Positions 1-8,875 of a stretch of DNA of 64,000 bases are shown here, piece by piece. The DNA comes from Streptomyces sp. CB02923 (GTDB lineage: Bacteria; Actinomycetota; Actinomycetes; Streptomycetales; Streptomycetaceae), in NCBI RefSeq assembly GCF_001905005.1, contig NZ_LWKZ01000001.1, forward strand, positions 747,775-811,774, written 5' to 3'. Position 1 is the stretch's first letter. The number at the start of each line of letters is the position of its first letter. The notes beneath the pieces were generated by a model. The model saw only the letters and a list, made by a program, of their open reading frames with translations, was not told the DNA's origin and did not search any database. A program made the position numbers and the translations under genes.

Positions 1-638
1 AGCCAGCCGACCAGGCCGTTCCAGTACTCCGTACCGAAGAGCACGATCGGGAAGCGGGTCACCTTCCGCGTCTGGACCAGGGTCAGCGCCTCGAACAGCT
101 CGTCGAGGGTGCCCATGCCGCCGGGCAGTACGACGAAGCCCTGCGCGTACTTCACGAACATCGTCTTCCGGACGAAGAAGTAACGGAAGTTGACGCCGAT
201 GTCGACGTGCGGGTTCATGCCCTGTTCGAAGGGCAGCTCGATGCCCAGGCCGACGGAGACGCCCTTGGCCTCCCGGGCGCCCCGGTTCGCGGCCTCCATC
301 ACGCCGGGCCCGCCGCCGGTGATCACCGCGAAGCCGGCCTCCACCAGTGCCCGGCCGAGCGCGACGCCCGTCTCGTACTCGGGCGAGCCGACGGGTGTAC
401 GGGCCGAGCCGAAGACGCTGATGGCGCTCGGCAGTTCGGCGAGCGCGCCGAAGCCCTCCACGAACTCCGACTGGATGCGCATGACCCGCCACGGGTCGGT
501 GTGCACCCAGTCGGTGTCGCCCTCGGCGGTGTCCAGCAGCCGCTGGTCCGTGGTGCCCTTCTGCACCTGCTCGCGTCGGCGCACCACGGGTCCCAGACGC
601 TGTTCCTCCCACGCCCGCTCTTCCTCGGGGCTGGCCAT
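1..638 (-). CDS. LOG-family (TIGR00730) protein, C-terminus beyond the window
   Basis: Partial gene; about 212 residues are visible and the C-terminal end lies outside the window. The protein has a Rossmann-like lysine-decarboxylase-like (LOG) fold. Visible motifs are GGGPGVMEA near residue 108 and PGGMGTLDE near residue 174, the family's nucleotide/phosphoribosyl-binding signature. Characterised LOG proteins are cytokinin riboside 5'-monophosphate phosphoribohydrolases that release the base from AMP-type nucleotides; the real substrate in Streptomyces is not evident. The ATG at 638 follows an AGGGAG Shine-Dalgarno at a good distance. The N-terminal extension of about 70 residues (Glu/Arg rich) before the Rossmann core is longer than in minimal LOG proteins. 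The next gene upstream on the same strand is dapE, about 110 bp away. Confidence 0.88.
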   Translation of the reverse strand, partial: MASPEEERAWEEQRLGPVVRRREQVQKGTTDQRLLDTAEGDTDWVHTDPWRVMRIQSEFVEGFGALAELPSAISVFGSARTPVGSPEYETGVALGRALVEAGFAVITGGGPGVMEAANRGAREAKGVSVGLGIELPFEQGMNPHVDIGVNFRYFFVRKTMFVKYAQGFVVLPGGMGTLDELFEALTLVQTRKVTRFPIVLFGTEYWNGLVGW

Positions 639-751
639 ATCGTGCTCCCTCCGCTGCCGGTCAGTGTCCGGCAAGGGTAGATCGGCGCAGGTGGCGGGCA
701 GGGCAATTCCGGATTCCGGGACACCGCGGGGGCGCGTGTGCCGGGCGTGCC

Positions 752-1843
752 CTACGCGGTGAGCCAGGACCGCAGGCGCTCCTCGCAGTGCAGGATCTGC
801 TCGGTGGCGACGCGTTCGTCCTTCTTGTGTGCCAGCAGGGGGTCGCCGGGGCCGTAGTTGACGGCGGGCACGCCCAGGGCGCTGAAGCGCGAGACGTCCG
901 TCCAGCCGAACTTGGGCTTGGCGATGCCGCCGACCGCCTTCATGAAGGCGGCGGCCGCGGGGTGCGACAGGCCGGGCAGCGCGCCCGGCGAGTGGTCGTC
1001 GACGGTCGTCGCGGCGACGCCGCAGTCCGCGAAGACCTCGCGGACGTGGTCGAGTGCTTCCTGCTCGCTGCGGTCGGGCGCGTAACGGAAGTTGACGGCG
1101 ACGGTGCAGGCGTCGGGGATGACGTTGCCCGCCACGCCGCCCTCGATGCGGACCGCGTTCAGGCCCTCGCGGTATTCGAGGCCGTCGATGACGGCCCGCC
1201 GCGGCTCGTAGGACGCCAGGCGCGCGAGGATCGGCGCCGCGGAGTGGATGGCGTTGCTGCCCATCCAGCTGCGCGCGGAGTGGGCCCGTTCGCCCTCGGT
1301 GTGCAGCAGCACCCGCAGCGTGCCCTGACAGCCGCCCTCGACCTCGGCGTTGGAGGGCTCCAGCAGGATGGCGAAGTCGCCCGCCAGCCACTCCGGGTGC
1401 TCCTCGGCCAGCCGCCCGAGACCGTTGAACTCGGCGGCGATCTCCTCCATGTCGTAGAAGATGAAGGTCAGGTCGCGGTTGGGCGCGGGGACGGTGGCGG
1501 CGATGCGCAGCTGGACGGCGACGCCGGACTTCATGTCGGTGGTGCCGCAGCCCCACAGGACGCCGTTCTCGTCGAGCCGGGAGGGCACGTTGTCCGCGAT
1601 CGGCACGGTGTCCAGGTGGCCGGCCAGGACGACCCGCTCGGCGTGGCCCAGTTCCGTACGCGCGACGACGCAGTTGCCGTCCCGCTCCACCGTCAGATGC
1701 GGGAGCGCACGCAGCGCGTTCTCCACGGCGTCCGCGATGGCCTTCTCGTCCCGGCTGACGGACGGGATGTCGATGAGCTGAGCGGTGAGCCCGGCCGCGT
1801 CGAGGGAGAGGTCCAGTGCGGGGGTCTGCGTAACGGTCTCCAT
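752..1843 (-). CDS. dapE: Succinyl-diaminopimelate desuccinylase
   Basis: M20-family metallopeptidase of 363 residues. It hydrolyses N-succinyl-LL-diaminopimelate to LL-diaminopimelate and succinate in the cytoplasm, for lysine and peptidoglycan (LL-DAP in Streptomyces). Metal-site motifs visible: H76-x-D78 in GHLDTVP, D103 in GTTDMKSG, and the catalytic/ligand pair E133-E134 in DMEE. The length fits actinobacterial DapE. A DapC-type aminotransferase, the preceding pathway step, is encoded 2.3 kb away on the same strand, which supports the assignment over a generic M20 deacylase. The ATG start at 1843 lies 41 bp from the divergent gene at 1885, so the two share a short promoter region. Confidence 0.9.
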   Translation of the reverse strand: METVTQTPALDLSLDAAGLTAQLIDIPSVSRDEKAIADAVENALRALPHLTVERDGNCVVARTELGHAERVVLAGHLDTVPIADNVPSRLDENGVLWGCGTTDMKSGVAVQLRIAATVPAPNRDLTFIFYDMEEIAAEFNGLGRLAEEHPEWLAGDFAILLEPSNAEVEGGCQGTLRVLLHTEGERAHSARSWMGSNAIHSAAPILARLASYEPRRAVIDGLEYREGLNAVRIEGGVAGNVIPDACTVAVNFRYAPDRSEQEALDHVREVFADCGVAATTVDDHSPGALPGLSHPAAAAFMKAVGGIAKPKFGWTDVSRFSALGVPAVNYGPGDPLLAHKKDERVATEQILHCEERLRSWLTA

Positions 1844-1884
1844 GGGGCCGACCCTACCGGCGCCCCTCCAGTACCGTTGGCGGT

Positions 1885-2904
1885 GTGTCCCCCCAGCCCA
1901 CCGCTCCCGCCCGCAGCAAGCGCCTCCTGCGTACCGGCGCGGCCTTCGCCGTGCTCGTCGGACTGGCCGTGTACCTCGTCGTGCAGTACGTCACGGGCGG
2001 GCCGGGGGCACCGCGCTGTTCGGTGCGGACCGCGGACGGCGGCGCGCCGTACGAGATCTCGCCGGAGCAGGCCGCGAACGCCGCGACCATCTCGGCCGTC
2101 GGCTCCTCGCGCGGGCTGCCGGAGCGGGCCGTGACGATCGCCCTGGCGACCGCCATGCAGGAGTCGGGGCTGCGCAACATCGGCTTCGGCGACCGGGATT
2201 CGGTCGGGCTCTTCCAGCAGCGGCCGTCCCAGGACTGGGGCACCGTGCAGCAGATCATGGACCCGGTCTACTCCGCCGGGGAGTTCTACACGCATCTGGC
2301 CAAGGTGCCGGGCTACTCGCGGCTGCCGCTGACGGTGGCCGCGCAGAAGGTGCAGCGCAGCGGCTACCCGCAGGCGTACGCCAAGCACGAGCCGGACGCC
2401 GCGCTGCTGACCGGTGCCCTCACCGGGCGCGACGGGGCCGCGATGACGTGCTCGGTGAACCGTCCGGCGGACCGGAAGCACCCGGGCGGCACGGACGGGG
2501 TGCGCAAGCAGCTGGTGCGCGAGTTCGGCGCCGACGTGCTGCCGCACACGGACGGGACCGCTCCTGACAAGGACGGCGGCAAGGACGGCGGCCGGGTCCT
2601 GACGGTCCCCGCGCGGCCGGTCTCCTCCGGGGACGCCGGTGACGAGGCCGCGGCGGGCGGCCGGGCCCCGGGTGCGGGGCAGGCCGGCGGCACGTCGGCG
2701 GACGGGGACGGCTCCGGGTCCCAGCGGCGCGGCTGGGAGCTGGCCACCTGGGCGATGGCGCAGTCCGGTGCCTTGGGCATCGAGCAGATTTCCTACGCCG
2801 GGAAGATGTGGTCCGCGGCCGACTCCGGGAAGGGCTGGCAGAAGGCGACCGGTGCGGCGGCGCGCGCTCCCGGTGCGGACGTACGGATCGTCACCGCCAA
2901 GTGA
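1885..2904 (+). CDS. Membrane-anchored lytic-transglycosylase-like protein
   Basis: 339 residues. A short basic N-terminus is followed by one membrane segment (about residues 17-36), then an extracytoplasmic domain. The stretch around 60-190 looks like a soluble lytic transglycosylase/lysozyme-type helical domain: A-M-Q-E-S-G with Glu93 in the position of the catalytic acid, then GLFQQRPSQDWG, typical of the SLT fold. Residues about 215-280 are a Gly/Ala/Asp-rich linker, and a short conserved-looking tail follows (about 283-339). A role in cell-wall remodelling is inferred from fold and location; no experimental family member is recalled. GTG start at 1885; a GTG two bases upstream is out of frame. 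Divergent from dapE. Confidence 0.72.
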   Translation: MSPQPTAPARSKRLLRTGAAFAVLVGLAVYLVVQYVTGGPGAPRCSVRTADGGAPYEISPEQAANAATISAVGSSRGLPERAVTIALATAMQESGLRNIGFGDRDSVGLFQQRPSQDWGTVQQIMDPVYSAGEFYTHLAKVPGYSRLPLTVAAQKVQRSGYPQAYAKHEPDAALLTGALTGRDGAAMTCSVNRPADRKHPGGTDGVRKQLVREFGADVLPHTDGTAPDKDGGKDGGRVLTVPARPVSSGDAGDEAAAGGRAPGAGQAGGTSADGDGSGSQRRGWELATWAMAQSGALGIEQISYAGKMWSAADSGKGWQKATGAAARAPGADVRIVTAK

Positions 2905-3375
2905 GCCTCGGGGCGCCTCTCGTGGCGGGTCGGGCCGGGCGTCTTCGACGGGTCCGGGAGCGCGGCTGTGCGGCCGCCGCGGGAGGCGGTCCGGCGGCGC
3001 TCCGTACCCCGGACGGCCGTCACGCCGTCAGCCTTGCGGTCACCGCGCAGCCGTCCGGCGGGTCCCTCGGCCGAGTTAACGTCGTCAACCCCGGGCAGCG
3101 GTGCCGAGTCACCGTCCACGGGGTCACCCGAACGGCATGGAGCCCCTGCGGGCACTGAGGCGTGACGTTTCAGCGCCGTACTGCGCCCGGCGCAGTTTGC
3201 CCGGTTTCCTCCGGAGCAGATTATGTGACCCCCCACTGATTCTTTACCGGCCGTGCCGCAACCTTCCCGGGCCTGACGCGGTAGTCACGCTGTGCGCCCG
3301 GCAGCCTCCGCGCCCCGCCCGGCGCACACGGCACGTCTGTCAGAAGAACCAGTCCCTCTCCGTAAAAGGAGCACC
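2905..3375. other. Intergenic region of about 470 bp, no gene recognised
   Basis: Region between two genes on the + strand. The short open frames here lack ribosome sites and read as GC-rich shadow frames. GC drops locally around 3165-3260. The promoter and untranslated leader of the secreted repeat protein should lie here, but no convincing -10/-35 pair stands out. Confidence 0.4.
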
Positions 3376-3945
3376 ATGTCCCTCCCCCTCTCGCGTCGGA
3401 TCGCCCGAGCCGCGCTGCTGGTCGCAGCCGGCGCAGCCCCCGTGGTCGGTGCGGCAGGCTCCGCGAGCGCCGTGGAACTGCCGAAGTCCTCCGACCTGGG
3501 CGGACTGACCGCAGTGGACACCGCGAGCCTCGCCGACACCGCCGACGGCGCGGTACAGGGTGCCGGCGACCTCGCCGGTGAGACCGGCGCGAACGCCGCC
3601 GAGGCGGGCGGCAAGGTCGTCCGCAAGGCCGTTCCGGCGGTGAGCAGGACCGCCGGCAAGACCGCGGGCAAGACGCTCCGGGAGACCGCGCCGGCCGCGA
3701 AGCATGCCGCGGGCAACGCCGCCGGCGACACCGCGGACAGCGCGGGGGACATCCTCACCGACACCCTGCACACCGCCACCGAGGACGGCCTGCCGACCGA
3801 CGGCCTGACCGACTCCCTGCCGGGTGACGGGCTGTCCACCGACGGGCTGACCGACTCGCTGTCCACCGACGGCCTGGCCCAGGCGATCGGCGGCAGCGGC
3901 CTGGCCTCGGACCTGCTGCCGACGAACGGGCTGCCGGTCAGCTGA
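3376..3945 (+). CDS. Small secreted protein with C-terminal repeat
   Basis: 189 residues. The ATG at 3376 follows a strong AAAAGGAG site; longer in-frame starts upstream have none. The N-terminus is a Sec signal peptide (two Arg, hydrophobic Ala/Val core, likely cleavage after ASA near residue 31). The mature part is Ala/Thr/Asp/Gly rich: the middle third has Lys-rich amphipathic stretches, and the end carries imperfect repeats of the type TDGLTDSL (about residues 137-175). No enzymatic motif is visible. Streptomyces encode many such abundant small exported proteins of unknown role; a spore or hyphal surface function is only a guess. A strong hairpin terminator follows immediately. Confidence 0.75.
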   Translation: MSLPLSRRIARAALLVAAGAAPVVGAAGSASAVELPKSSDLGGLTAVDTASLADTADGAVQGAGDLAGETGANAAEAGGKVVRKAVPAVSRTAGKTAGKTLRETAPAAKHAAGNAAGDTADSAGDILTDTLHTATEDGLPTDGLTDSLPGDGLSTDGLTDSLSTDGLAQAIGGSGLASDLLPTNGLPVS

Positions 3946-3979
3946 CCGAGCACCGCACGCTGACCGGGCACCGGACAGC

Positions 3980-4025
3980 GAAGCCCGGAGCGGACGCCGT
4001 ATCCCAGGCGCCCGCTCCGGGCTTC
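3980..4025. terminator. Bidirectional terminator hairpin
   Basis: A perfect 14-bp inverted repeat (GAAGCCCGGAGCGG at 3980-3993 and its complement at 4012-4025) around an 18-nt loop. It lies between the converging secreted-protein gene and the aminotransferase gene, so it can serve both. Confidence 0.85.
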
Positions 4026-4039
4026 TTCGCGTGTGCGGG

Positions 4040-5137
4040 CTACTGCGCCAGGCGCCGTACCGCCTCGTCCACCCGCTCGTCGGTGGCCGTGAAGGCGACC
4101 CGGACGAACCGGTCCCCCGCGCTCCCGTAGAAGTCGCCCGGCGCGACCAGGACGCCGCGCTTGGCGAGGTCGGCCACGGTGTCCCAGCACGACTCGTCCC
4201 GCGTCGCCCACAGGTAGAGCGACGCCTCGCTGTGCTCGACGCGGAAGCCGGCGGCCTCCAGGGCCTCGCGCAGGGCCGTACGGCGGCGGGCGTAGCGCTC
4301 GCGCTGCTCGCCGACGTGCTCGGTGTCGCCGAGCGCCGCGACCGTCGCGGCCTGTACGGGCGCGGGGATCATCATGCCGCCGTGCTTGCGGATCAGCAGC
4401 AGCTCGCCGAGGACCGCGGCGTCGCCGACGAGGAAGGCGGCGCGGTAGCCGGCCAGGTTGGAGCGCTTGGACAGCGAGTGGACGGCCACGATGCCGTCGT
4501 ACGAGCCGCCGCAGACGTCCGGGTGCAGGACGGAGACCGGGTCGGCCTCCCAGCCCAGTTCGATGTAGCACTCGTCGCTGAAGAGCAGGACGCCGTGCTC
4601 GCGTGCCCAGGCGACCGTACGGCGCAGTTCGGCGGTGCTCAGGACGCGGCCGGTCGGGTTGGACGGCGAGTTCAGCCACAGCAGCTTGAGGCCGGCGGGG
4701 TCCAGCTCCCAGGGGTCGTCGTAGACGACCGGCTCGGCGCCCGCCAGGCGCGCGCCGACCTCGTAGGTGGGGTACGCCAGACGCGGGTAGGCGACGCGGT
4801 CGCCGGTGCCCAGGCCGAGCTGGGTCGGCAGCCAGGCCACCAGTTCCTTGGAGCCGACGACCGGCAGCACGTTGGCGTGGTCCAGGCCGGTGGCGCCCAG
4901 GCGCTCCCCGGCCCAGCCGGTGATCGCGTCGCGCAGGGCGGCGGTGCCCCACACCGTCGGGTAGCCGGGGCTGTCGGCGGCGTCCGTGAGGGCTTTGCGG
5001 ACCAGCGCGGGCACGGGGTCGACCGGAGTGCCGACGGACAGGTCCACGATGCCGTCGGCATACGCGGCCGCCGTGGTCTTGTACGGCTCCAGCCGGTCCC
5101 AGGGGAAGACCGGAAGACGGGACGAAACGGTGCCCAC
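4040..5137 (-). CDS. dapC: Succinyldiaminopimelate transaminase (DapC-type, class I/II PLP aminotransferase)
   Basis: 365 residues from a GTG at 5137, chosen because AGGAAAGAGAG sits just upstream; the in-frame GTG at 5155 would absorb that ribosome site. Fold-type I aminotransferase: NSPSNPTG (N160 and P161), D188 contacting the PLP ring nitrogen, Y191, and the Schiff-base lysine K224 in SLSK, followed by SNLAGYR. It probably converts N-succinyl-2-amino-6-ketopimelate with glutamate to N-succinyl-LL-DAP, one step before DapE encoded 2.3 kb away. Some actinobacterial members are reported as bifunctional with glutamate-prephenate transamination, which cannot be excluded. The ferredoxin gene lies directly upstream on the same strand. 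Confidence 0.85.
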   Translation of the reverse strand: MGTVSSRLPVFPWDRLEPYKTTAAAYADGIVDLSVGTPVDPVPALVRKALTDAADSPGYPTVWGTAALRDAITGWAGERLGATGLDHANVLPVVGSKELVAWLPTQLGLGTGDRVAYPRLAYPTYEVGARLAGAEPVVYDDPWELDPAGLKLLWLNSPSNPTGRVLSTAELRRTVAWAREHGVLLFSDECYIELGWEADPVSVLHPDVCGGSYDGIVAVHSLSKRSNLAGYRAAFLVGDAAVLGELLLIRKHGGMMIPAPVQAATVAALGDTEHVGEQRERYARRRTALREALEAAGFRVEHSEASLYLWATRDESCWDTVADLAKRGVLVAPGDFYGSAGDRFVRVAFTATDERVDEAVRRLAQ

Positions 5138-5269
5138 GTTGCTCTCTTTCCTCACGTTCCTCGGGCGGCACAGGGCTGGAAACGCCTCGGCCCCGTGCGG
5201 CGTCGGCGTCCCGGTCTCAGGTGACGGGGAGGCCGGCCGTACGGGACCGGGGCGGCGCCATGCGGCCGC

Positions 5270-5590
5270 TTACTGGTTCTGCGGCGGCAGCGCTGCGATG
5301 AAGGCGTGGTCGCGCTCGATCAGGCCCAGCTTGCTGGCACCACCGGGCGAACCGAGCTCGTCGAAGAACTCGACGTTCGCCTTGTAGTAGTCCTTCCACT
5401 CCTCCGGAGTGTCGTCCTCGTAGAAGATCGCCTCGACCGGGCAGACCGGCTCGCACGCGCCGCAGTCGACGCATTCGTCCGGGTGGATGTACAAGGACCG
5501 GGAGCCCTCGTAGATGCAGTCGACGGGGCACTCCTCGATGCACGCCTTGTCCTTGACGTCGACACAAGGCTGCGCGATGACGTAGGTCAC
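5270..5590 (-). CDS. fdxA: 7Fe (3Fe-4S/4Fe-4S) ferredoxin
   Basis: 106-residue cytoplasmic electron carrier. By comparison with 7Fe ferredoxins, C9, C17 and C50 hold the [3Fe-4S] cluster, and C21, C40, C43 and C46 the [4Fe-4S] cluster; an extra C25 is also typical. The acidic C-terminal extension (about 56-106) is characteristic of the FdxA type of actinobacteria. GTG start at 5590 behind a strong GAGGAGG site. Directly upstream of, and co-oriented with, the dapC gene (about 130 bp between them). Physiological partners, such as a cytochrome P450 or oxidoreductase, are not indicated locally. Confidence 0.93.
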   Translation of the reverse strand: MTYVIAQPCVDVKDKACIEECPVDCIYEGSRSLYIHPDECVDCGACEPVCPVEAIFYEDDTPEEWKDYYKANVEFFDELGSPGGASKLGLIERDHAFIAALPPQNQ

Positions 5591-5729
5591 GCTGTCGTTC
5601 CTCCTCGGTAGGGCTGGCGGACCGATTGGCAGTTCCGCCGCTGGGCGCGCGGGAGCGCGGCGTCGTCGATGCCCGCACCTAGTATCTCCGTTCCCGGGCA
5701 GGAGACGAACAAGAGGGGCGGGTAGACCC

Positions 5730-6740
5730 GTGGAATTCACTACCGGCGGACGGCTGGAGGTCCACATCACCCGTGCTGACGTGGGCAAAAGGGTATCTGT
5801 CCGACGCTTGAGCGGCGTCGGAGAGGGGCCTGAGAGGTTCACTGACACGGTCGGCGTTCTCACATCCTGGGACAATGGTGTGCTGAGCGTCACACGCAGG
5901 ACTGGGGAGATCATTCGGATCACGGAGGCCGCTCTGGTCGCCGGGAAGACGGTGCCCGCTGCGCCCGCCCGCCGCCGCTCCCCCGCCACGAGCGCACCCG
6001 AGCTCGACCGGGTGGCCGCCCGGGGCTGGCCGCCGGTGGAGAGCGAGTGGCTGGGCGGGTGGCAGCTGCGGGCCAGCGCCGGCTTCACCCGGCGGGCCAA
6101 CTCGGTGGCGCCCCTGGGCGATCCCGGGCTGCCGCTGGACACCGCACTGGAACAGGTCCGCTCCTGGTACGCGCAGCGCTCGCTGCCCGCGTACATCCAG
6201 GTCAGTACGGGCGCCCAGGGCACCCAGGAGGACCTGGCGGCCGGGCTGGACCGGCGCGGCTGGACGCGTGAGGTGACGGCGGAGACCCGGACCGCCGCAC
6301 TGGCCCCCGTAGGCGACCTGGACGCGGACGTGTCCCGGGTGGCGCTCACGCGGGAGACCGACGCGCAGTGGCTGGCCCGCTACCGGCGGTCCGGTGAGCC
6401 GGGGCCCGAGGTGGTCGCGGTCCTGCACGGCGGCCCGTCGGTGTGGTTCGCGAGCGTGCCGGACGAGGCGGGCGGAGCGGCCGCGATCGGGCGGTGCGTG
6501 GTGGACGGGCGCTGGGCCGGGTTCGCGGCCGTCGAGGTCGGCCCGGAGCACCGGCGGCGCGGCCTGGCGACGGCCGTGATGGCGGCGCTCGCCCGCAAGG
6601 CCCTGGACGAGGGCGCCTCGGCCGCGTACCTCCAAGTGGAGACGGACAACCACGACGCCCGCGCGCTGTACGACCGGCTGGGCTTCGTCACCCACCACCA
6701 CTACCACCACTGGCGCGCCCCCCAGGGAGGCCCGAGCTGA
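5730..6740 (+). CDS. GNAT-family N-acetyltransferase (Rv0428c-like)
   Basis: 336 residues. The first 70 or so residues form a small beta-rich SH3-like domain (LEVHITRADVGKRVSVRR onward). After a Pro/Ala linker comes the GNAT region, with the acetyl-CoA pyrophosphate loop EHRRRGLAT near residue 273 and the typical tail around ETDNHDARALYDRLGF (A-x-x-L-Y-x-x-x-G-F). This SH3 plus GNAT layout matches the actinobacterial cg3035/Rv0428c family; substrate unknown. GTG start at 5730 without an obvious ribosome site. The stop at 6740 is 17 bp before the downstream SirB1-like gene, suggesting cotranscription. Divergent from the ferredoxin gene. Confidence 0.82.
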   Translation: MEFTTGGRLEVHITRADVGKRVSVRRLSGVGEGPERFTDTVGVLTSWDNGVLSVTRRTGEIIRITEAALVAGKTVPAAPARRRSPATSAPELDRVAARGWPPVESEWLGGWQLRASAGFTRRANSVAPLGDPGLPLDTALEQVRSWYAQRSLPAYIQVSTGAQGTQEDLAAGLDRRGWTREVTAETRTAALAPVGDLDADVSRVALTRETDAQWLARYRRSGEPGPEVVAVLHGGPSVWFASVPDEAGGAAAIGRCVVDGRWAGFAAVEVGPEHRRRGLATAVMAALARKALDEGASAAYLQVETDNHDARALYDRLGFVTHHHYHHWRAPQGGPS

Positions 6741-6757
6741 ACGGGTACGAACCTCGT

Positions 6758-7618
6758 ATGCATCCGGACCCGGACCCGGACGGGGACGACGCGTCCGCCG
6801 AGCGGCGCCGACAGTTCGCCGAGGCCGCGCGCGACGAACGGCCGGACCTCGCCCGGCTGTGCCTGCTGATCGCGGCGGAGGCCGATCCCGCGCTGGACGA
6901 GGCGGGCGTGGACGCGGCGCAGATCGAACTGGACGCGCTGGCCGGGCGGCTGCCGTACGCCCCCTCCGGCGGGCCGCGCCCCTGGGCCCGCAACACCGCC
7001 GAACTCCTCGGCACGCGCCTCGGCTTCCGCGGGACGCCCACCGACTACCGGCGGCTGGAGTCGTCGCTGCTGCACGAGGTGCTGCGGCGCCGCCGGGGCC
7101 TGCCGATCCTGCTGTCGGTGGTCTGGATGGAGGTCGCGCGGCGGGCGGGCGCGCCGGTGTACGGGGTGGCGCTGCCGGGCCACTTCGTCGTCGGATTCGG
7201 GGACCCGTACGGCGCGCACGTCCTCGTCGACCCCTTCGACGGCGGGCGGCTGCTGACCGACGAGGACGCGGGCGTGCTGGTCGCGGGCGCGACCGGGGCG
7301 CCGCTGACCGAGCAGATGCTGGCGCCGGCCGACCCGCTGGAGATCGTGCTGCGCATCCTGAACAACGTCCGGGCGTGGGCGGCGGCCCGGCCGGAGCGCA
7401 GCGACGTGCAGCTGTGGGCGGTCGAGCTGTCCCTGCTGCTGCCCAGCCACCCGGCGCGGCTGCGCCACGACCACGCGCAACTGCTGGTGCAGCGCGGGGA
7501 CTTCCTGGGCGGCGCGGCCGGGCTGGAGGAGTACGCGAAGGTGGTGGAGGCGGTCGATCCGGCCGCCGCGGCGGCGGTGCGCCGTCAGGCGGCGGCGGCC
7601 CGCGCCATGCTCAACTGA
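6758..7618 (+). CDS. SirB1-family transglutaminase-like/TPR protein
   Basis: 286 residues. The centre (about 95-150) matches the SirB1 transglutaminase-like core: HEVLRRRRGLPILLSVVW, then GVALPGHFVVGF. The C-terminal part (about 185-285) is helical and TPR-like, the usual second half. The canonical transglutaminase Cys is not obvious: the usual Ser/Cys position after GLPI reads L-L-S, so catalysis is doubtful. Role unknown. ATG at 6758 is assumed; a GGGAGG at 6725-6730 would suit a CTG at 6737 in the same frame, so seven more residues are possible. The last 34 nt overlap the convergent phosphatase gene. Confidence 0.78.
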   Translation: MHPDPDPDGDDASAERRRQFAEAARDERPDLARLCLLIAAEADPALDEAGVDAAQIELDALAGRLPYAPSGGPRPWARNTAELLGTRLGFRGTPTDYRRLESSLLHEVLRRRRGLPILLSVVWMEVARRAGAPVYGVALPGHFVVGFGDPYGAHVLVDPFDGGRLLTDEDAGVLVAGATGAPLTEQMLAPADPLEIVLRILNNVRAWAAARPERSDVQLWAVELSLLLPSHPARLRHDHAQLLVQRGDFLGGAAGLEEYAKVVEAVDPAAAAAVRRQAAAARAMLN

Positions 7619-8769
7619 TCCTGCGGGGCCTGCTTCCCGGCCGCGTCTGCCACGTCTGCCACGTCCGTCGTCCCCTGCCGGGCGGCCTGCGGGCTGCGGC
7701 GCACGACCAGTACGGTCGCGTCGTCCTTGAGGTCGCCGCCGGTGAACCGCTCCAGATCGGCGCGGAGCGTGTGCGCCAGTTCGTCCGGCTCCAGGTGCGT
7801 CCAGCGGGCCAGGCGGTCGGCCAGCGGGTAGAACTCGCCGTCCGCGCCGCGGGCCTCGGTGACGCCGTCGGTGCACAGCACGATCCAGTCGTCCGCCACC
7901 GGTTCGACGGCCACGCTCTGCCGCCCCTCCCCCGTCAGCCACCCGAGGCCGAGCGGCAGCCCGCCCTCGCCGTCGTTGCGTTCGGTGACGTGGCCGTCCC
8001 GTACGAGGTAGTACGGGATGTGGCCGCAGGACAGGACCCTGGCGTCGTCCTCCCCGCGCACCTCCAGCAGCAGCGCGGTGACGAACCGCTCCTGCCCGCC
8101 GCGCTCGGCGGAACGGACGTTGTAGCGGGACAGTGCCTGCTCCATGCGCTCGGCGACGGCTTCGAGGCTGTCCTTGTAGTACGCCGCCTCCCGGAAGGAA
8201 GCCAGCACCTCGTGCCCGGCGCCGATCGCGGGCATCCCCTTGCCCTGGACGTCGCCGATCACCAGCCGCAGCCCGTGCGGTGTCTCCACGGCCTCGTAGA
8301 TGTCTCCCCCGACCCGGGCGCCCTCCTGGGCGGAGACGTAGAACCCGTACGCCTCCAGCGGCCCGGCGGTCAGCGGCAGCTCGCGCAGCATCTCACGCTG
8401 CACGGCGTCGGCGACCATGCTCGTACGGGCGAACAGGGCCTCCCGCTCCAGCCGCGTCCGGCACAGCACCAGCGCGAACACGGCGACGAGCAGCGACCCG
8501 AAGACGCCGACGACCTTGCTGGCCACGGACCAGTCCGGCACGAGCCGCACCTGGATGAAGACCTGGCACAGGACGTACTCGGCGGCCACCACCGCGGTCC
8601 AGCGGTAGGTGCAGCGCAGCGCGGCGATCAGCGGCGCGATGCCCATGAACAGGGCGAAGTGCAGCTGCGGGCCGGTCATCGCGTCCACCAGCGTGATGGC
8701 CAGGGTCACGACGACCAGCAGCGCCGCCACACCGCGGTCGCGCGCCGGGGATCGCTGGAGAGTCTTCAC
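7585..8769 (-). CDS. Membrane PP2C-type (SpoIIE domain) serine/threonine phosphatase
   Basis: 394 residues. About four membrane segments in residues 13-105 form a compact sensor anchor. A helical linker (105-135) precedes the SpoIIE/PPM catalytic domain (about 140-370), with metal-binding motifs GGD (154-156), GDVQGKG (172-178), CTDGVTEA and DDATVLVV. It is expected to dephosphorylate anti-anti-sigma factors or similar phosphoproteins at the membrane. No cognate anti-sigma or STAS gene is adjacent; the nearest HATPase anti-sigma-like gene is at 47.3 kb. The Ala/Asp-rich tail is read antisense to the end of the SirB1-like gene (34 nt). Confidence 0.88.
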   Translation of the reverse strand: MKTLQRSPARDRGVAALLVVVTLAITLVDAMTGPQLHFALFMGIAPLIAALRCTYRWTAVVAAEYVLCQVFIQVRLVPDWSVASKVVGVFGSLLVAVFALVLCRTRLEREALFARTSMVADAVQREMLRELPLTAGPLEAYGFYVSAQEGARVGGDIYEAVETPHGLRLVIGDVQGKGMPAIGAGHEVLASFREAAYYKDSLEAVAERMEQALSRYNVRSAERGGQERFVTALLLEVRGEDDARVLSCGHIPYYLVRDGHVTERNDGEGGLPLGLGWLTGEGRQSVAVEPVADDWIVLCTDGVTEARGADGEFYPLADRLARWTHLEPDELAHTLRADLERFTGGDLKDDATVLVVRRSPQAARQGTTDVADVADAAGKQAPQDQLSMARAAAA

Positions 8770-8875
8770 CCTTCCAGCCTGCGTCCGCCGTACCGGCCCG
8801 CCCAGAGTCGAAGGTCCTGGTGGGGGCGGGTCGCGGGTGAGACTCCTTACAGCGGCCCGGCCGCCCGCGTACGGG

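Noticed and set aside
3285..5171. Long - strand open frame of about 628 codons over the dapC gene
   Set aside because: Arg/Gly/Pro/Ala-biased translation without domains, overlapping three genes with clear motifs in other frames; typical of open antisense frames in high-GC DNA.
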